DNA of 64,000 nucleotides. Source: Diphasiastrum complanatum (taxonomy: Eukaryota > Streptophyta > Lycopodiopsida > Lycopodiales > Lycopodiaceae). Positions 47,308 through 58,648 of the stretch are shown here, piece after piece. The stretch lies in the NCBI GenBank assembly GCA_029204225.1, contig CM055109.1, positions 19,231,783 through 19,295,782 of the forward strand. Reading direction: 5' to 3'. A program made the translations under genes and the position numbers. The notes beneath the pieces were generated by a model. That model saw nothing but the letters and a program-made list of their open reading frames with translations, was not told the origin of the DNA and did no database searches. Numbering within the stretch: the stretch's first letter is position 1; the number at the start of each line of letters is the position of its first letter.

Positions 47308-48385
47308 CTGCAGGCATGCGACAATACACGTCAACTTTGAAACTACCAAGCTATCCATAACCGAATTGACACGAAACAGCAGTTGTGAATTTGGAAACTA
47401 AACACCATCAGGTAAAAAGCACTACGAAGCTTCAAGAAAAATTAATGAAGCCAAGGAATATTCATGGACATCCTGCCCACTCGATATTGGTTTCTTTGAT
47501 GTCTTTCCATAATTCTCAGTACACTACCATATTGCATGTCCATCCAGACTAGCAACCGCACCTTAGTAAACTTGAAACATAACATTTTTCAAATGGTTCA
47601 AAAAATCTGAGAAAATCCATCGATTTTTCCTGATTTAGAGGGCTTTTGAATGCATGAGTCTAAACTGGAATGGAAAAAAATCTCGGTGAGGCAAATTGCT
47701 ATCTTATAAGACTCTGGTTTGAAAAGCTTGAAGACTAGTTCAAGAATTAAATCAGATTTCGTTTTTGCAATTGTAAAGTATCATGTGTAGAAACAAGAAG
47801 TTACATGCAAATTACTGTATAGAAGGCTAGTCTTACAAAATTTATGTCATCCGATATGGTTATAACTTGCTAGAAACCCATTCTGACCCTTTTGGGCCGG
47901 AACATACAGTACATTCCGATGGTCGTGAAAATCATCCTGAACAGTGAACACCATCGCGCATATCTATCCCTCAATGGTTGTCAAGATCATCCTGAAAACC
48001 ATATGTCAGGTGATGGTCGCGCATATCGTTTTCTACAAGTTGCGGTATGTGCAATAACTAGTGATGAGTGAATTGCAGGACGTACTTCTTGAAAGAGTTT
48101 ACTTGATACAGTAGTTTACTTGTGATATGTTGTGAGTTACTCTATACTATATAGACTAAATCTGATTTACTTGTTGAACCAGCCTTGAAGTCTTTCATCT
48201 GAGTGGTTATCAAAAATGTAAAATCAATCCAACTGACTTCAAAGTAAATTCAAAAGCACAGAAGAATGACCTCCTTCGTAAAATCATCACCAGTAATATT
48301 TCAATTAAATCTAACTAGTGGACCATAAGAAGTTTCTTTTCCTGTACCCGGATGTCTCAACAAACTTTGGTTGTGGAATAGTTAC
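47308..48385 (-). other. AXR1 intron, 1078 bp
   Basis: Between donor AG|GTAACT at 48385 and acceptor GCAG| at 47308. No element is recognised in it. Confidence 0.85.
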
Positions 48386-48471
48386 CTGCTCTCCTCAACT
48401 GCCAAAAGCCTCTGAATCTTAAAAGCAGCTAGTGGACTAAACTCATCTGCCAATGTTCTATAGCGCAGCAC
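48386..48471 (-). CDS. AXR1: AXR1/NAE1-like exon (RYRTLADEF block)
   Basis: An 86-base exon encoding VLRYRTLADEFSPLAAFKIQ and RLLAVEES. It corresponds to AXR1 V-CRYRTIEDEF-SPS-x-E-x-x-KYLADE. Acceptor ACAATGCAG|, donor AGCAG|GTAACT. Enters in phase 0 and leaves in phase 2. Confidence 0.93.
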
Positions 48472-48657
48472 CTGCATTGTAAAAGATTCATCTCCATGAA
48501 ACTTCAGAAGTGCGGATGGAAGGAAATATGGCAAGAGCTTGCATCCTTCTAACATTTTGATTGATATGTTTAAAGACCGGAGATTTGAGGCCTAACAAAA
48601 TCCAGTCAAACACGTTCGTTTTGAAAAGAGTTCATTGCGTGCTAATAAACAACTTAC

Positions 48658-48820
48658 TCTGAGGTTTCGAGCATTTTTACAGAATTGCTTGATTGTGGAC
48701 CTTGAAATGGATAGAGAATCTCGTGCAATTTTCCGTAGAATACTTTTGACATTAGCCTCAACGGCAGAAACATTTGCTTCAGCTCGATCTTGATAGACCT
48801 TCTGCAAACGGATGTAATAG
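48658..48820 (-). CDS. AXR1: AXR1/NAE1-like exon (LQKVYQ...FCKNAR block)
   Basis: A 163-base exon encoding YYIRLQKVYQDRAEANVSAV, then VKSILRKIARDSLSISRSTI and KQFCKNARNLR. It matches AXR1 HYINLQKIY-x-KAEAD and SISKPTIKSFCKNARKLK. Acceptor TTTTCTGTGCAG|, donor AGA|GTAAGT (perfect consensus). Enters in phase 2 (GA plus C gives Asp) and leaves in phase 0. This is the most recognisable exon of the gene. Confidence 0.95.
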
Positions 48821-49682
48821 CTGCACAGAAAATCATGTCTACATTCAGCGAGTTAAATATATCCCAAATTGGAGCATTCAACTAGAGAACAACACATAGG
48901 AATTACATGATGTCGTCCACATAGCCTTGTCATATGGGCATTGCATCAAAACTACTGATTCACACGCATTCAGATAATAGAACTGAATAATTGCTATGCC
49001 GAAGAGATCGGACACTTCAGAAAGCCTGCAGCACCGAGTCAGTTAGTTCTTCAAAGTGGCCTTATATTGTGGTGAATCCACCTCGTAATCTTAGATACCC
49101 ATAAAACTTGTAATGAGAACTAAAAGAGGAAATCTTATTTTAAGATAAAGACAGCATTGAGTTTAGGACGATAGCTAATATCAACAAGGCATGAAGATTT
49201 TTTGACTTCACATGGAGCGCACTGCATGTCATCAGGCCATAAAAAAGGTGTTTGGGCCAAACAACTAGGTCTGTTTTGACTAATAGCTGACATTTTTTAG
49301 TGGAGATTCAATTCAGTATCAAGTAGACAACTTTCTTGAATCTCACTCACATGAAAGTTGAGGATATTTTTAAGTGCACCCAGCATTCTTCTGCCTCAAG
49401 AAATAGATTAAGAACCTCAACTTCCAAGCATATAAACACCAGACAGACCTACCTGATACAGAAAGGGAGGATCACCAAAAGAAACAGGATCCTTTTGAAT
49501 ATGGATGCGTTAAAATGCAATTGTTTTCTTTAATTGACTCGTAGTATTATTAATGGAAAAGTAAAGCTGGCATACCCTAGAGTGTGGAAGAGTTGAGCAG
49601 TGAGCTCAAAAACATGAATGCATGTGACGTCCAAGTGGCAGGAAAAGCAAATTGATCTATCTAAAACAAAATGACAACATAC
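48821..49682 (-). other. AXR1 intron, 862 bp
   Basis: Between donor GA|GTATGT at 49682 and acceptor GTGCAG| at 48821. No element is recognised in it. Confidence 0.85.
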
Positions 49683-49756
49683 TCGGTGTAAGAATGCATG
49701 TCAGGAATTGCTCCATCAAGAGGAAGATCCCCATCGGCATCATTTGCCATGAACAT
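49683..49756 (-). CDS. AXR1: AXR1/NAE1-like exon (PLDGAIPDM block)
   Basis: A 74-base exon encoding MFMANDADGDLPLDGAIPDM and HSYT. It corresponds to AXR1 EFISNEGGGEVPLEGSMPDM. Acceptor GGGATCACAG|, donor ACCGA|GTATGT. Enters in phase 0 and leaves in phase 2. The first codon is ATG but is internal, not a start. Confidence 0.92.
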
Positions 49757-49860
49757 CTGTGATCCCACCACTGAAATTTCAATTTACGCCATACAGAACT
49801 ATTTTTCATAGCAAAAGAGACTACAAGAGTGCAATAACAAGATTGAAGCAGTATTATGAC

Positions 49861-49949
49861 CTTAAGTGCTGCTACCAGAATCCAAAAATCTGTAGAAGTA
49901 GAATGTATTTCCACAGCAGAATCATCTAGCACAGAGTGCAGTTCTGAGC
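49861..49949 (-). CDS. AXR1: AXR1/NAE1-like exon (DFWILVAALK block)
   Basis: An 89-base exon encoding SELHSVLDDSAVEIHSTSTD and FWILVAALK, matching AXR1 NSSDFWVMVAALK. Acceptor GTGGCTGGCAG|. The donor AAG|GTCATA is weak beyond the first two bases, but the next exon joins in frame at the expected residue. Enters in phase 1: A from the exon at 63935 plus GC gives Ser (ISSEL versus AXR1 ISQEI). Confidence 0.92.
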
Positions 49950-50241
49950 CTGCCAGCCACATGAGAATAGCAATTGCTCAAGGGAAATTCATGATGTTGT
50001 CTAGTAATCTCAAACTAGTGACCTAGAATTTTAACACTTTAAGGACCATTCTTGATTTTGGATTGAAAATTGAGACTTTTAACAAGCAAAGCTTATTCTA
50101 AAGGCTGGATAAAAAGAATATAAGAACACATAAACTTGCCAACAATCTATTATGAGCCTTTAGGCTCAATCCAAGCCCTTCTTTGTTCTATTAGATAGAG
50201 CCAAACTGTAATTTGTGGGTATATAACGTTGCCCTTGATAA

Positions 50242-50975
50242 ATGGCTTTGTTGAGGAGGATTTACCCACAATCATTGAGAACTACACCTGCTTGGGACGT
50301 TAAGGACTTGGAAGCTAACCTCTTGATTCATGCCGCAGATACCTTAGCCCCCGTACTAGCCAATCTTCTAAATAAAGCTTTCATCCCTGGTTTCCCTCCA
50401 TCTTGGTGCACCGATATCATTCATCCCATCCATACGAGTGGTGCACCTATGAAACTTGAGAATTATCATGATTGAACATGTTGTGACCAATCTTTATGAC
50501 ACAATCTTGTAGCCAACAAGGAGTTGTGAGGCAGAATCCAGACGTCTACACACTATGGGCCAGGCAGAGTTTAAAGCTCAGTATTCCAAATTGAATCACA
50601 TATTTACACTTCAATTCATTATTGAGGAGGCTAGGGCCAAGAAAGAGAAGGTTTTCTGTTGTTTTGTTGACTTCAAGAAAGTTGTCAACTTAGTCAAACA
50701 CCACCTACTTATTTAGAGACTGTGTGATATTGGCTTCTCCAAAGATACAATTCAAGCAGTCACGACAATTTACGAGAGGGTGCTGGGTTGTTTCAGGTCC
50801 GATATAGGGAGATATTTGCTGGTATGCAGCACTATCGGAGTGAAGCATGGGTGTTCTCTCTCACCCACCTTGTTTGGGCTATGTATCGAAGAGTCAAAGC
50901 AGCTCATCAATCAGAATGGTGGACAGGGTTGTAGACTTGTTGACATTCTAATAGCCATCTTACTTTTTGCCATCA
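50242..50975 (+). pseudogene. LINE ORF2 (RT) fragment
   Basis: Reads DLEANLLIHAADTLAPVLAN and GFPPSWCTDIIHPIHTSGAP near 50310-50460, then after frameshifts VFCCFVDFKK near 50655-50690 and KHGCSLSPTLFGLCIE near 50845-50890, ending ILIAILLFA. These match the RT of LINE-A and LINE-B (LAPTLATLLN, GFPSSWCTNIIHPIHKNGD). Frameshifts and stops show it is old. The YADD box is lost at the right end and there is no CT tail. Confidence 0.85.
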
Positions 50976-51290
50976 AACAATCGGCCAAAAAACACTCAGC
51001 GTTTAACTCAGCTAAAGTAATGGGGAAGCAAGTAATGCATGCAATGCTTAACTTCAAAAACTCAGTTTTAAAGCTACTCAGCCATATGCATGACATCAAT
51101 TTGCAGTCAGTTTCAATCCAAAACCTCATGCAATCACCAACTCTAACCCATAACCGAAAATCCAGCAACTAAAACAAACAGAAAATTCACCACATCAAGC
51201 CCACAAACGGAAAAGCCAGAATCAAACGAACAAACTCGAAATCTTACCACAAACCAGTCCACACTTTGCCGCTCACACAACCCGGTTGGC
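50976..51290. other. Probable 5' leader of the minus-strand LTR element
   Basis: Lies just downstream, in minus orientation, of the PBS at 51303-51291. No protein is recognised. It ends against the LINE fragment. Confidence 0.4.
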
Positions 51291-51303
51291 TGCTCTGATA
51301 CCA
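51291..51303 (-). other. Primer binding site of a minus-strand LTR element
   Basis: TGGTATCAGAGCA on the minus strand, complementary to initiator tRNA-Met, a few bases after the LTR end. Confidence 0.85.
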
Positions 51304-51309
51304 ATAAAA

Positions 51310-51813
51310 TGTCTCCCAAGACTCCCAATCCGTGTAAAGCTCCAAAAACACCAAGGGGAAGTGCAGTAGACTAAACCAACCCAACCAATCCTAGATGACC
51401 TGTGATCTAGCCCCCGAACACTAGGGAGTTAGGCAAATCAACTATGATAAAAAACGCTTACAAATCCGACAACATAACGGCCATAGACTCTCAATGATCC
51501 TCATGGACACGTGTGAGGGTATATATAGAGTGTAGAACCCACCCCGTCTGCCCATGCACCGAATCCACATGTAAGCATAATCAAACTCCCACACATGTCC
51601 TCTGCATGTAGGTACCCCTAACCCATAATAGCCAAGACCCATGCAAAAGCATAGTGCATGTCATCCCATCCCATACTAGGATGCAACACACATGCTAATA
51701 CCGCATGTGGGTGTGACCCCATGGTCCTACTCAACTACTATCCAAATTAGGCCCGCCGGTCCCTATGTCCAAGGCACCTCCTAATGGTACAAACCCCCAC
51801 TAGGGCCATAACA
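51310..51813 (-). repeat. 5' LTR of a minus-strand gypsy-type element
   Basis: On the minus strand it starts TGTTATGGCC near 51813 and ends CTTGGGAGACA at 51310. Parts recur on the plus strand at 56262-56369 and 58649-58846 (TCTACACTCTATATATACCC, GGTTGGTTTAGTCTACTGCA). A TATATATA box lies near 51517-51526 with sequence conserved in the other copy. Confidence 0.8.
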
Positions 51814-52440
51814 CATACACTAGTAATTATTGATAATAAATGAAAAGCATCAATTCAAAAGTGACATTCAACTTTGGACTGACATAATACTTTGAAGCTT
51901 TCAAAAAATCTAAAGTTGTGAAGTTAGTGACTAATATGAATGAAGTTGTATAGGAAGAAGTGCCATACTAAAATCAGAAGTTCAATAGGTATTGTGTACA
52001 TTATAGAATTTGGAACTGTGCATAAACTTATAGTCCCAGGCCCTCAAGTTATCATTATTAACATATTAGTTATTCGTGGTGGGGCCCTTATAATATTCGT
52101 TAGGTCATTCCAAAAAAAAATTATTAGATGAACCATAGCGTTTCTAGAAAAACCGTTTTTAGAAATGTGTTTCTCATAAACACGTTTCCGGACCCAAAAT
52201 CGCTAAGAGAAAAACAAATATTAAAAAATTAATAGGCATTGATAGAATCCAACAGGGATTGATGCACCTAAACTGGATCACATTGTACCCAAAACATTCG
52301 GCAACCTACATAAATGTGCTACCCTTAATCAATGCTTTAATTTGATACCCATATTGCCCACAAAAAATCTGCCCCTGAACGTTGAATCCCAATCACTAAA
52401 AATGTCACTTGGCAAACCAAACAACCTGAACAACTTGTCC
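51814..52440. other. Intronic spacer with dispersed repeat
   Basis: Contains the repeat segment 52265-52362 shared with 30530-30630 and a GTTTC/GAAAC-rich hairpin zone at 52138-52195. No gene recognised. Confidence 0.5.
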
Positions 52441-54899
52441 ATGAAAAGTTGAGCAAGTTTTGGAGTGTATCTTAGTTGGAATGAATTGAGCTATTTTGGT
52501 TAGTTTTTTAACTACTACCTATATGGCATCATTTTGCTTCCCCATTCGAGGAAGTCCAACTACAAAATCCATGTAAATACTTTTCCACTTTGCAACATGC
52601 CAGCTGCCTTAAGTCTTTCAGCCCTATTTACTTGGCATTGCTCGCACTTGTGAACATAGGCCTCCACTTGATCTTTAAGTGTTGGCCAGTAAAAGTTCCT
52701 CTTTAGTAGATCAAGCATCCTTTGTCTACCTGGATGTCCTGCAATGGGCCTGTCATGACATTCATATGGGCTCTATTCTCATCATTTTCCGGCACACATG
52801 TTTCCATTTTGGACAAGTAATCCATTCCTAAGGGAATAATCTCGCAATGTCTTTATCTCAAGGAGAAATCTTGGAATGTTGCTTTCCAAGTTGAATACAA
52901 GATCTAGAATTTCTTGCCAGGACATTTAGCCAAATCTAACCGAAGTACATGTTGGTCTTACACATATCTCTTAGGGATGGATACAAATCAGATTGGATAT
53001 CAGAAAAGCTTAATTGATTAACCTCTCCAATCCAGGGAGAAGCTCAATGGTTGACACCTTTAGAGAGGGGAAGACCCTCTGGTAGCTAGTCTGGAAAAAA
53101 TGTTTCTGAACTCATGTTTAAATTTTCTGAAAAACTCACCTTCTGACAAAGTTCCTTCCCTTAGATTATTAGTCATTAGTGCAAGTTGCATATTGTAATT
53201 GTGTAAGTTGCATTTTTCATGTAAACAAAATGTTTTAGCCAACATAAATAAGAATCAAAATCCACATCTTTCATGCATTCAACTTTTTCTACAGCAGAAA
53301 TCAAATACTAGGGAGAAACATCGATATTTCCATTAAGTTCGATTAAAGAGCCATTGTGCATGAAAGATAAATTATGAGTCTTAGATTCTTTCTTCAATGA
53401 CTCATTAATAGACCATTCCTTCCCAAGTATTATATCTACTTTGTCCAGTTTCGTGATATGAAAGTCTAATTTATCCTGATAAGCTTGAATTTGCAAAGGT
53501 AGACATGGAACTATCCGGTCCCACACTTGGCTTTCTACTCATGTGGCCAGCTTTGCCACATAATGGTGCTCACAATTTAGAGTTAATAAAATTGTGTGTA
53601 GAAATATCATCAAACAAAATTGTTACATCTTGGGCACCTATGATCCCATTCATCCGAATTAGGTCGTGAGGTCCAAAAATCGCCATATTAAAACATCAAT
53701 GCTCAAAAATTGAATTATCAGCAAAGATAAATTTATGGTAGAAATGTTAAAGTTTCCTAGCATCTTAAATAAAACTCTTTTAACATTCTTCCTTTTTCTT
53801 CGGGCATTTCTTTGTGACATGCCCCGGCTCCATGCAATTAAAGCATAGATTGTCACTTTTGGCCTTGCCAAAGGTCTCCTTCTCTATCGTGGATCATTTC
53901 TTTGATTTGCTAGATCCAAGACGAGTATCCTTTTGCCTTTACTTTTTCCTTTCTTCGAAAAGAAAGAAGAATATTTACCCTTTACCTCAGATTGTCCACA
54001 ATGCTCATATTTCGCCACTATACGAGTATCATCGTGTATCTTGGTGTGGCGAGCTGCATCCTCGAAGAGGCTGGTCTTCCTAACCTCAAGCTGGAAATCC
54101 TTGGGAAAACCCAAGTTAGAGTGCAACTTGACTAAAGCAGGATCTATTCTAGTAGTTTAACGAGAATATACCTCCTGAATGTCTTGCAAGTATGCATCAA
54201 GGGGCCGGTTCCCCTTCCCCATGTGAATCGTCTTATATTGGCAATAGAATTCAAAGTCCTCTAAGATGGGTAAGAAGGCTACCTTGAAGGCCTTGCAAAA
54301 TTCCTCCCAGGTCTTGGGGGCTTCGAGCTCCTTCGTAGATCTTGCCACCATGTAAAAGCTTTTCCTCGCAAGTACGTGATAACTATATTGATCTTGTTGT
54401 CATCCATTGAATTGTGCATATGTGCACTCCATCGATTTAACCACAATATCACGACAACGGGGGAACTATCTTTCTTATCACTAGCAAAGAGATCAGGCGT
54501 GAAGAGGGGATGGCACAAAGCTCGCGTAGTTTGCACCATGTACCTCCACTCTTGATACTCCCTGTTATGTTTTGTCTGTGTGTCAATAGTTTGTTGTTGC
54601 ATTATTGATAGCCAACGTAAGGGCTTCAGCATCCAAGGTAGCCATAGAACTCATGGCCTGGTTGCTAACAAAGGCAGCCAATTGTCTACCAGTTGGCAAT
54701 CGGGCTGGCTGCGCCAGCTTCCCATGTGTGTTGTCTCTCTTTCTGTGTTTTTTTGTTCCAAGCAAGGAAAAAGAAAAAAATTGTACAAGAACCGTAATCT
54801 AAGGTTTGGATGATTCACAAAAGACGTTTAAAATAAAAACGAAACACAAATTTACAGTTCGCTAGGATGGATCGATCAGAAATAAACATTGTTTTCGAT
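52441..54899 (-). pseudogene. Ty3/gypsy gag-pol remnant with RT/RNase H deleted
   Basis: Read on the minus strand from a PBS at 54912-54900. Gag lies at about 54630-54170 (YLRGKAFTWWQDLR; WEEFCKAFKVAFLPILEDF; frameshift between) and a Lys-rich region near 54120-53880. A protease piece is at 53526-53308 (KVDIILGKEWSINESLKKES). The integrase zinc region is at about 52770-52440 (CHDRPIAGHPGRQRMLDLLK; VHKCEQCQVNRAERLKAAGM). RT and RNase H should lie between protease and integrase but are missing, so the element has an internal deletion of about 2 kb plus frameshifts. Its upstream LTR is cut at about 54940 by the plus-strand gypsy fragment. Confidence 0.82.
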
Positions 54900-54912
54900 G
54901 ACTCTGATACCA
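54900..54912 (-). other. Primer binding site of the minus-strand gypsy remnant
   Basis: TGGTATCAGAGTC on the minus strand, one or two changes from the tRNA-Met site; gag follows ~250 bases downstream. Confidence 0.75.
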
Positions 54913-54989
54913 ACTGCTATAACCCTAACTACGAAAATTCCAGGTACCGGTCAACACAAGAAATTGAACGCTCACAATCCATCCCGCCA

Positions 54990-56261
54990 TAGGATCCAAT
55001 TCAGATCCGACCTCCGTGCCTTGCAATTTATAGTGTGTTCAGATCACCAACCACTGAAGTATTTCTGTAATCCGAAAGACCGTAGGGGTCGAAAAGCTCA
55101 ATGGGCTGAGCTGATGCAAGACTTCGACTTCGATTTGAGATATATCAAAGGATCGTCAAATCAAGTGGCTGATGCCTTGAGTCGAATTGGAGAGGTGAAT
55201 GAGTTGTCATTCACTGTAATCACTACTCTATGAAAAAGATCCTCACTTTGGACCTATTTGGCAAAGGGTTCTGAAAGGCTCTCAATCGGTAACTGATTTG
55301 CAAGGTGATTAGTTGGTTGTGAAAGATATGAAGGCAGTGGACGACTTTTCCATCCGAAACGGAATTGTGTTTCAAAGGGGAAAGGTTTGTATACCGGGAG
55401 TGGATGCAATAAAAAGGAAAATTTTGTTTGAATGTCATGACGCACCTTGTGCTGGGCATCCAGGTATGCGTCGTACACTAGATTTGGTACGGAGGGACTT
55501 CTTTTGGCCAAAGTTAAAACCTTTCGTAGAATCTTATGTGTTGAACTATGATCAGTGCCAGCAGAATAAAGCGGAGCACTTGAAGATTGGTGGACTGATG
55601 CATCTGTTGGATATTCCTACTAAGCGGTGGAATACTATCTCAATGGATTTTGTAGTTGGTTTGCCACGTACGTATAAACAGAATCATGCAATTTGGGTCA
55701 TAATTGACCAGTTAACCAAATTGGCTACATTTATTCCGGTAAAGACTATAGTAGAAGCGTGTGAATTAGCTCAAGTCTTTGTTGAACGTTTGTTCAAGTT
55801 ATATGGACTACCATCCAATATCATTAGCGATCGGGATGCGAAGTTTACAAGTCGATTTTGGACAGCAGTATTTGAAAAGCTTGAGACTTCTCTGAGCATG
55901 GGCTCAACTGATCATCCGGAGTGTGATGGTCAGACTGAGAGGACTAATCAGACGATGAAACAAATGCTTCATGCACATCTCATTGGGAAAGGCATCTTCC
56001 ATTGATTGAGTTTGCTTATAATAGTAGTAAGCATTCGACTACTAGATATAGCCCGTTTATGCTTATGGATGGATTTCAACCTAGATCTCCGATAACGGTT
56101 GAAACTGAGTCGATTAAAGTTCAAAAAGTAGCAGATTTCTTGCGGGAAATGCAGGAAATGCTACAGTTAGCACATGAATATGTTTTGAGTGCCCAGGATC
56201 GGGTGAAACATTTTGCTAATTTAAAAAGATCGCCTCGAGAGTTTCAAGTTGCGTGGAAGTT
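54990..56261 (+). pseudogene. Ty3/gypsy RNase H-integrase fragment
   Basis: Begins within RNase H (VCSDHQPLKYFCNPKDRRGR, RYIKGSSNQVADALSRIGEV). After a frameshift near 55230 comes an almost complete integrase: zinc region ECHDAPCAGHPGMRR with the second Cys pair as YDQCQQNK, where the first Cys of the CxxC pair is Tyr. The core has SMDFVVGLPR, SDRDAKF and ECDGQTERTNQ. A small deletion shifts the frame near 55995, then LIEFAYNSSKHST continues to about 56270. It is the closest relative in the window of the fragment at 2508-4170. The 3' end runs into an LTR piece at 56262. Confidence 0.87.
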
Positions 56262-56369
56262 TGGCATGGGTTGATAGTATGCTTACATGTGGATTCTGTG
56301 CATGGGCAAACGGAGTGGGTTCTACACTCTATATATACCCTCACCCGTGTCCATGAGGATCATTGAGAG
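56262..56369 (+). repeat. LTR piece, left half (interrupted by a later insertion)
   Basis: Matches the minus-strand LTR at 51310-51813 (GCTTACATGTGGATTC-GTGC, CACTCTATATATACCCTCAC). It lacks the first part of the LTR and stops at 56369, where a new LTR starts. The right half resumes at 58649. Confidence 0.75.
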
Positions 56370-57466
56370 TGTTACATACCTATGTAACTAGCAGTACTTC
56401 AGTGACCTCTATATGTCCATTTAGTGTTGGGAGCTAAATGGCAAGTTACCCTTGTATAAGGAGTACCCTTAGGATCAAGGGTAGGTGCCTTTGGATAAGG
56501 GCAGGCAAGTGACTATACCTTGGTTGGAGGTATGGAATCAAGTTACCCTTGGATAAGGGATACCCTTAGGATTAAGGGTATGTGCCTTTAGATTAAGGTA
56601 TCGGTGTCCTTGGATAAGGGCAGGTAGGTGTCTATGCCTTGGTCGGAGGTATGGAACCTAGTGAGGTGTTAGAAAGTCATTACCATAGGTGTTTGGCTAT
56701 TTTTCTAAACCTTGGGCCTCAACCTTGAACCATATCACTTTATTCGTCTTGGACCAAAGTATACAAGCACAACTTGGGCAATGTCCCATACCATAAGCAA
56801 GATTCAAACCCTAAGCATACTACACACAAGAAAACACTCTCTATACACTAGTAGCCACACTAAAGCATAAGCATAGCAAACAAGAGAGATCTCCCCTCCT
56901 CCCAATGGGCGCCCTCCTCCCCTCATATAGATGGCAATTGGCACCCTCCAATAACTATGGAGTTCCATGCACAACCAATGAGAAAGAGAGAGGCCTAGGG
57001 GAGTTAAAGAACCTTCATAGGCTTCTGGAAGGTCAAGAGACTTCTTCCATAACCTATGACTCTTTGAATGCTTTTCTTGTGGGTGTTGGGAACTCAATGG
57101 ACCCTTTGGAAGGGCGCCCTCCTACTACGTAGGGTTTGGATCTTGAGTATGCTATGGTGTGTGGTGGTATGCTTGTGGTTAGTTATTGGTTAGCAAGGGG
57201 GTGCTAGATTAGCCTAGATGCAGGATTGCATGTGCTAGCTAGCTATGGTTGGGTCGTGAATACTTGAGGCCACTTGTTATCTACCTTTGTGATTAAGATT
57301 AAGGACACAGGTGGAGGAGAGATCCATGGAGCCTTAAAGATCCTTACTTGCAGGTGGAGGCATCCTAGCTTGGAGTTGGAGAGCATCTTGGAGCTTGCAG
57401 GTTACTTGGAGGACCTTTGAAGGCACTACCGTTGGATTAGGAGAACTTCCTAACTTCACTTGTAAA
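56370..57466 (+). repeat. LTR of a nested retrotransposon
   Basis: Starts TGTTACATACC and ends just before the PBS. It opens with an inverted repeat GTTACATA-CC-TATGTAAC. It contains a two-fold internal repeat at about 56441-56660 (GTTACCCTTG, AAGGGCAGG, TTGGAGGTATGGAA words). It lies inside an older LTR (56262-58846). The exact 3' end is uncertain by a few bases. Confidence 0.72.
56441..56660 (+). repeat. Two diverged ~110-bp tandem repeats inside the LTR
   Basis: Both units contain CAAGTTACCCTTG-ATAAGG, TACCCTTAGGAT-AAGGGTA, AAGGGCAGG and GGAGGTATGGAA in the same order. Confidence 0.8.
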
Positions 57467-57468
57467 AG

Positions 57469-57480
57469 TGGTATCAGAGC
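57469..57480 (+). other. Primer binding site of the nested element
   Basis: TGGTATCAGAGC, complementary to initiator tRNA-Met. Confidence 0.88.
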
Positions 57481-58648
57481 TACACAAAAGATGGTAATCT
57501 TTCTAACCTTCTTCAAGTTCTACTAAGATCACAAACTAAATTTTTTTGGGAAAGATTATTGGCTTTTCTAGTAGTAGGAAGCTTGTAGTTGAAGTACCCA
57601 ATAAATCTAGTTCTCTTGTTAAAGAGTAATGATGCTTATAGAATTGTTTAGGGGCTGATTTTTTATTATGTTAGAGAAGTTTGAATGTGGGCTTTTGTTT
57701 TAGAATCTTTTTGAAAAAAGATTTGTGGAATGGTTAGAGGAAGTCTTCCTCTACATCCACAGAAAAAAAAAATTGGAAAAAGATTGATTCTAGCTTGTGT
57801 TTTTAATCAAAACTAATGGTTTTTTGCAAAAATGAAGTGTTAAAACTTTTGATTTTTTACTTTGAAGTTCTGTTTTTCAGACTCGTAAATCTGAAAATCA
57901 GATCTGAAAAGTGAAGTTTTCATAAGGACTTCATTAGTTACACCATTCTACCTACTAGTTTAATGTTATGGGCAATGTAAAAAGGAAAAGGTAGTGTAAC
58001 TTTATGCGTAGAAAAAGTTTTGAAGTTTTTTTTTTTGTCATTTTGAAGTTCTAATTTTCAAACCTGCAAATCTGAAAAACAGATCTGAAAAGTGCAGTTT
58101 TCATAGAACTTCATTAGTTTTCCATTTCTAGTCACTAGTTTCATGGATTTGAAGAACTAGGAAAGTGAAAAATGTGAAAATTTGTGTTGAATTTGAAATA
58201 ACAAATGAAAATGGAATTGGAATGGGAACTTTATGTAAACATTAGCTTGAAGTAGTTAATTGAAGTTTACATAAAGATTTGTTTTGATTTTTGCTTTGGA
58301 TTGAGGCAAAAGTAGGAAATGTGGTTATTGTTAGCTAATGTGGATATTGTTCTCGGGCAACAATGGTATTTTGATAAGAATAAGTCATTGAAAATTGATT
58401 TTGTTGAAAAATCTTTAACTTTTATGCATGAGGATTCTTTGATTAAGATCAAGGCTAGTTTAAGTGTTAACACTAAAAATGTTAATCCTTATTCTAAACG
58501 GGAACTTAATTCAATAATGAAGGATTTTAAAGTTTATTTATGTTTTCACAATGAATTCATTTGCTTCAATGATCTCCCAGGACCTCCCTCATACCGGATA
58601 GGATGCTCTACCACTGAGCTATCCGCCCTGTTTGATAGTTCTATCTAG
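57481..58648 (+). pseudogene. Nested element leader and gypsy protease fragment
   Basis: The first ~830 bases are AT-rich leader with a repeated pair of segments (TCTGAAAA-CAGATCTGAAAAGTG, 57889-57912 and 58071-58094). From about 58319 a gypsy protease end is readable: VDIVLGQQWYFDKNKSLKID, KSLTFMHEDSLIKI. The element stops soon after, in a tRNA-like fragment, and the interrupted host LTR resumes at 58649. Gag and most of pol are gone. Confidence 0.65.
58575..58628 (-). tRNA. tRNA-like 5' fragment (truncated)
   Basis: On the minus strand GGGCGGATAGCTCAGTGGTA continues GAGCATCC and runs to ...GGTCCTGGG. It has an acceptor-like start, a canonical A box and D arm (TAGCTCAGTGGTAGAGC), a degenerate anticodon arm and the first strand of a T stem. 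The B box and the 3' half are missing, so it is not a functional gene. It could be a tRNA fragment captured during retrotransposition or the head of a tRNA-derived SINE. The anticodon cannot be assigned with confidence. Confidence 0.5.
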
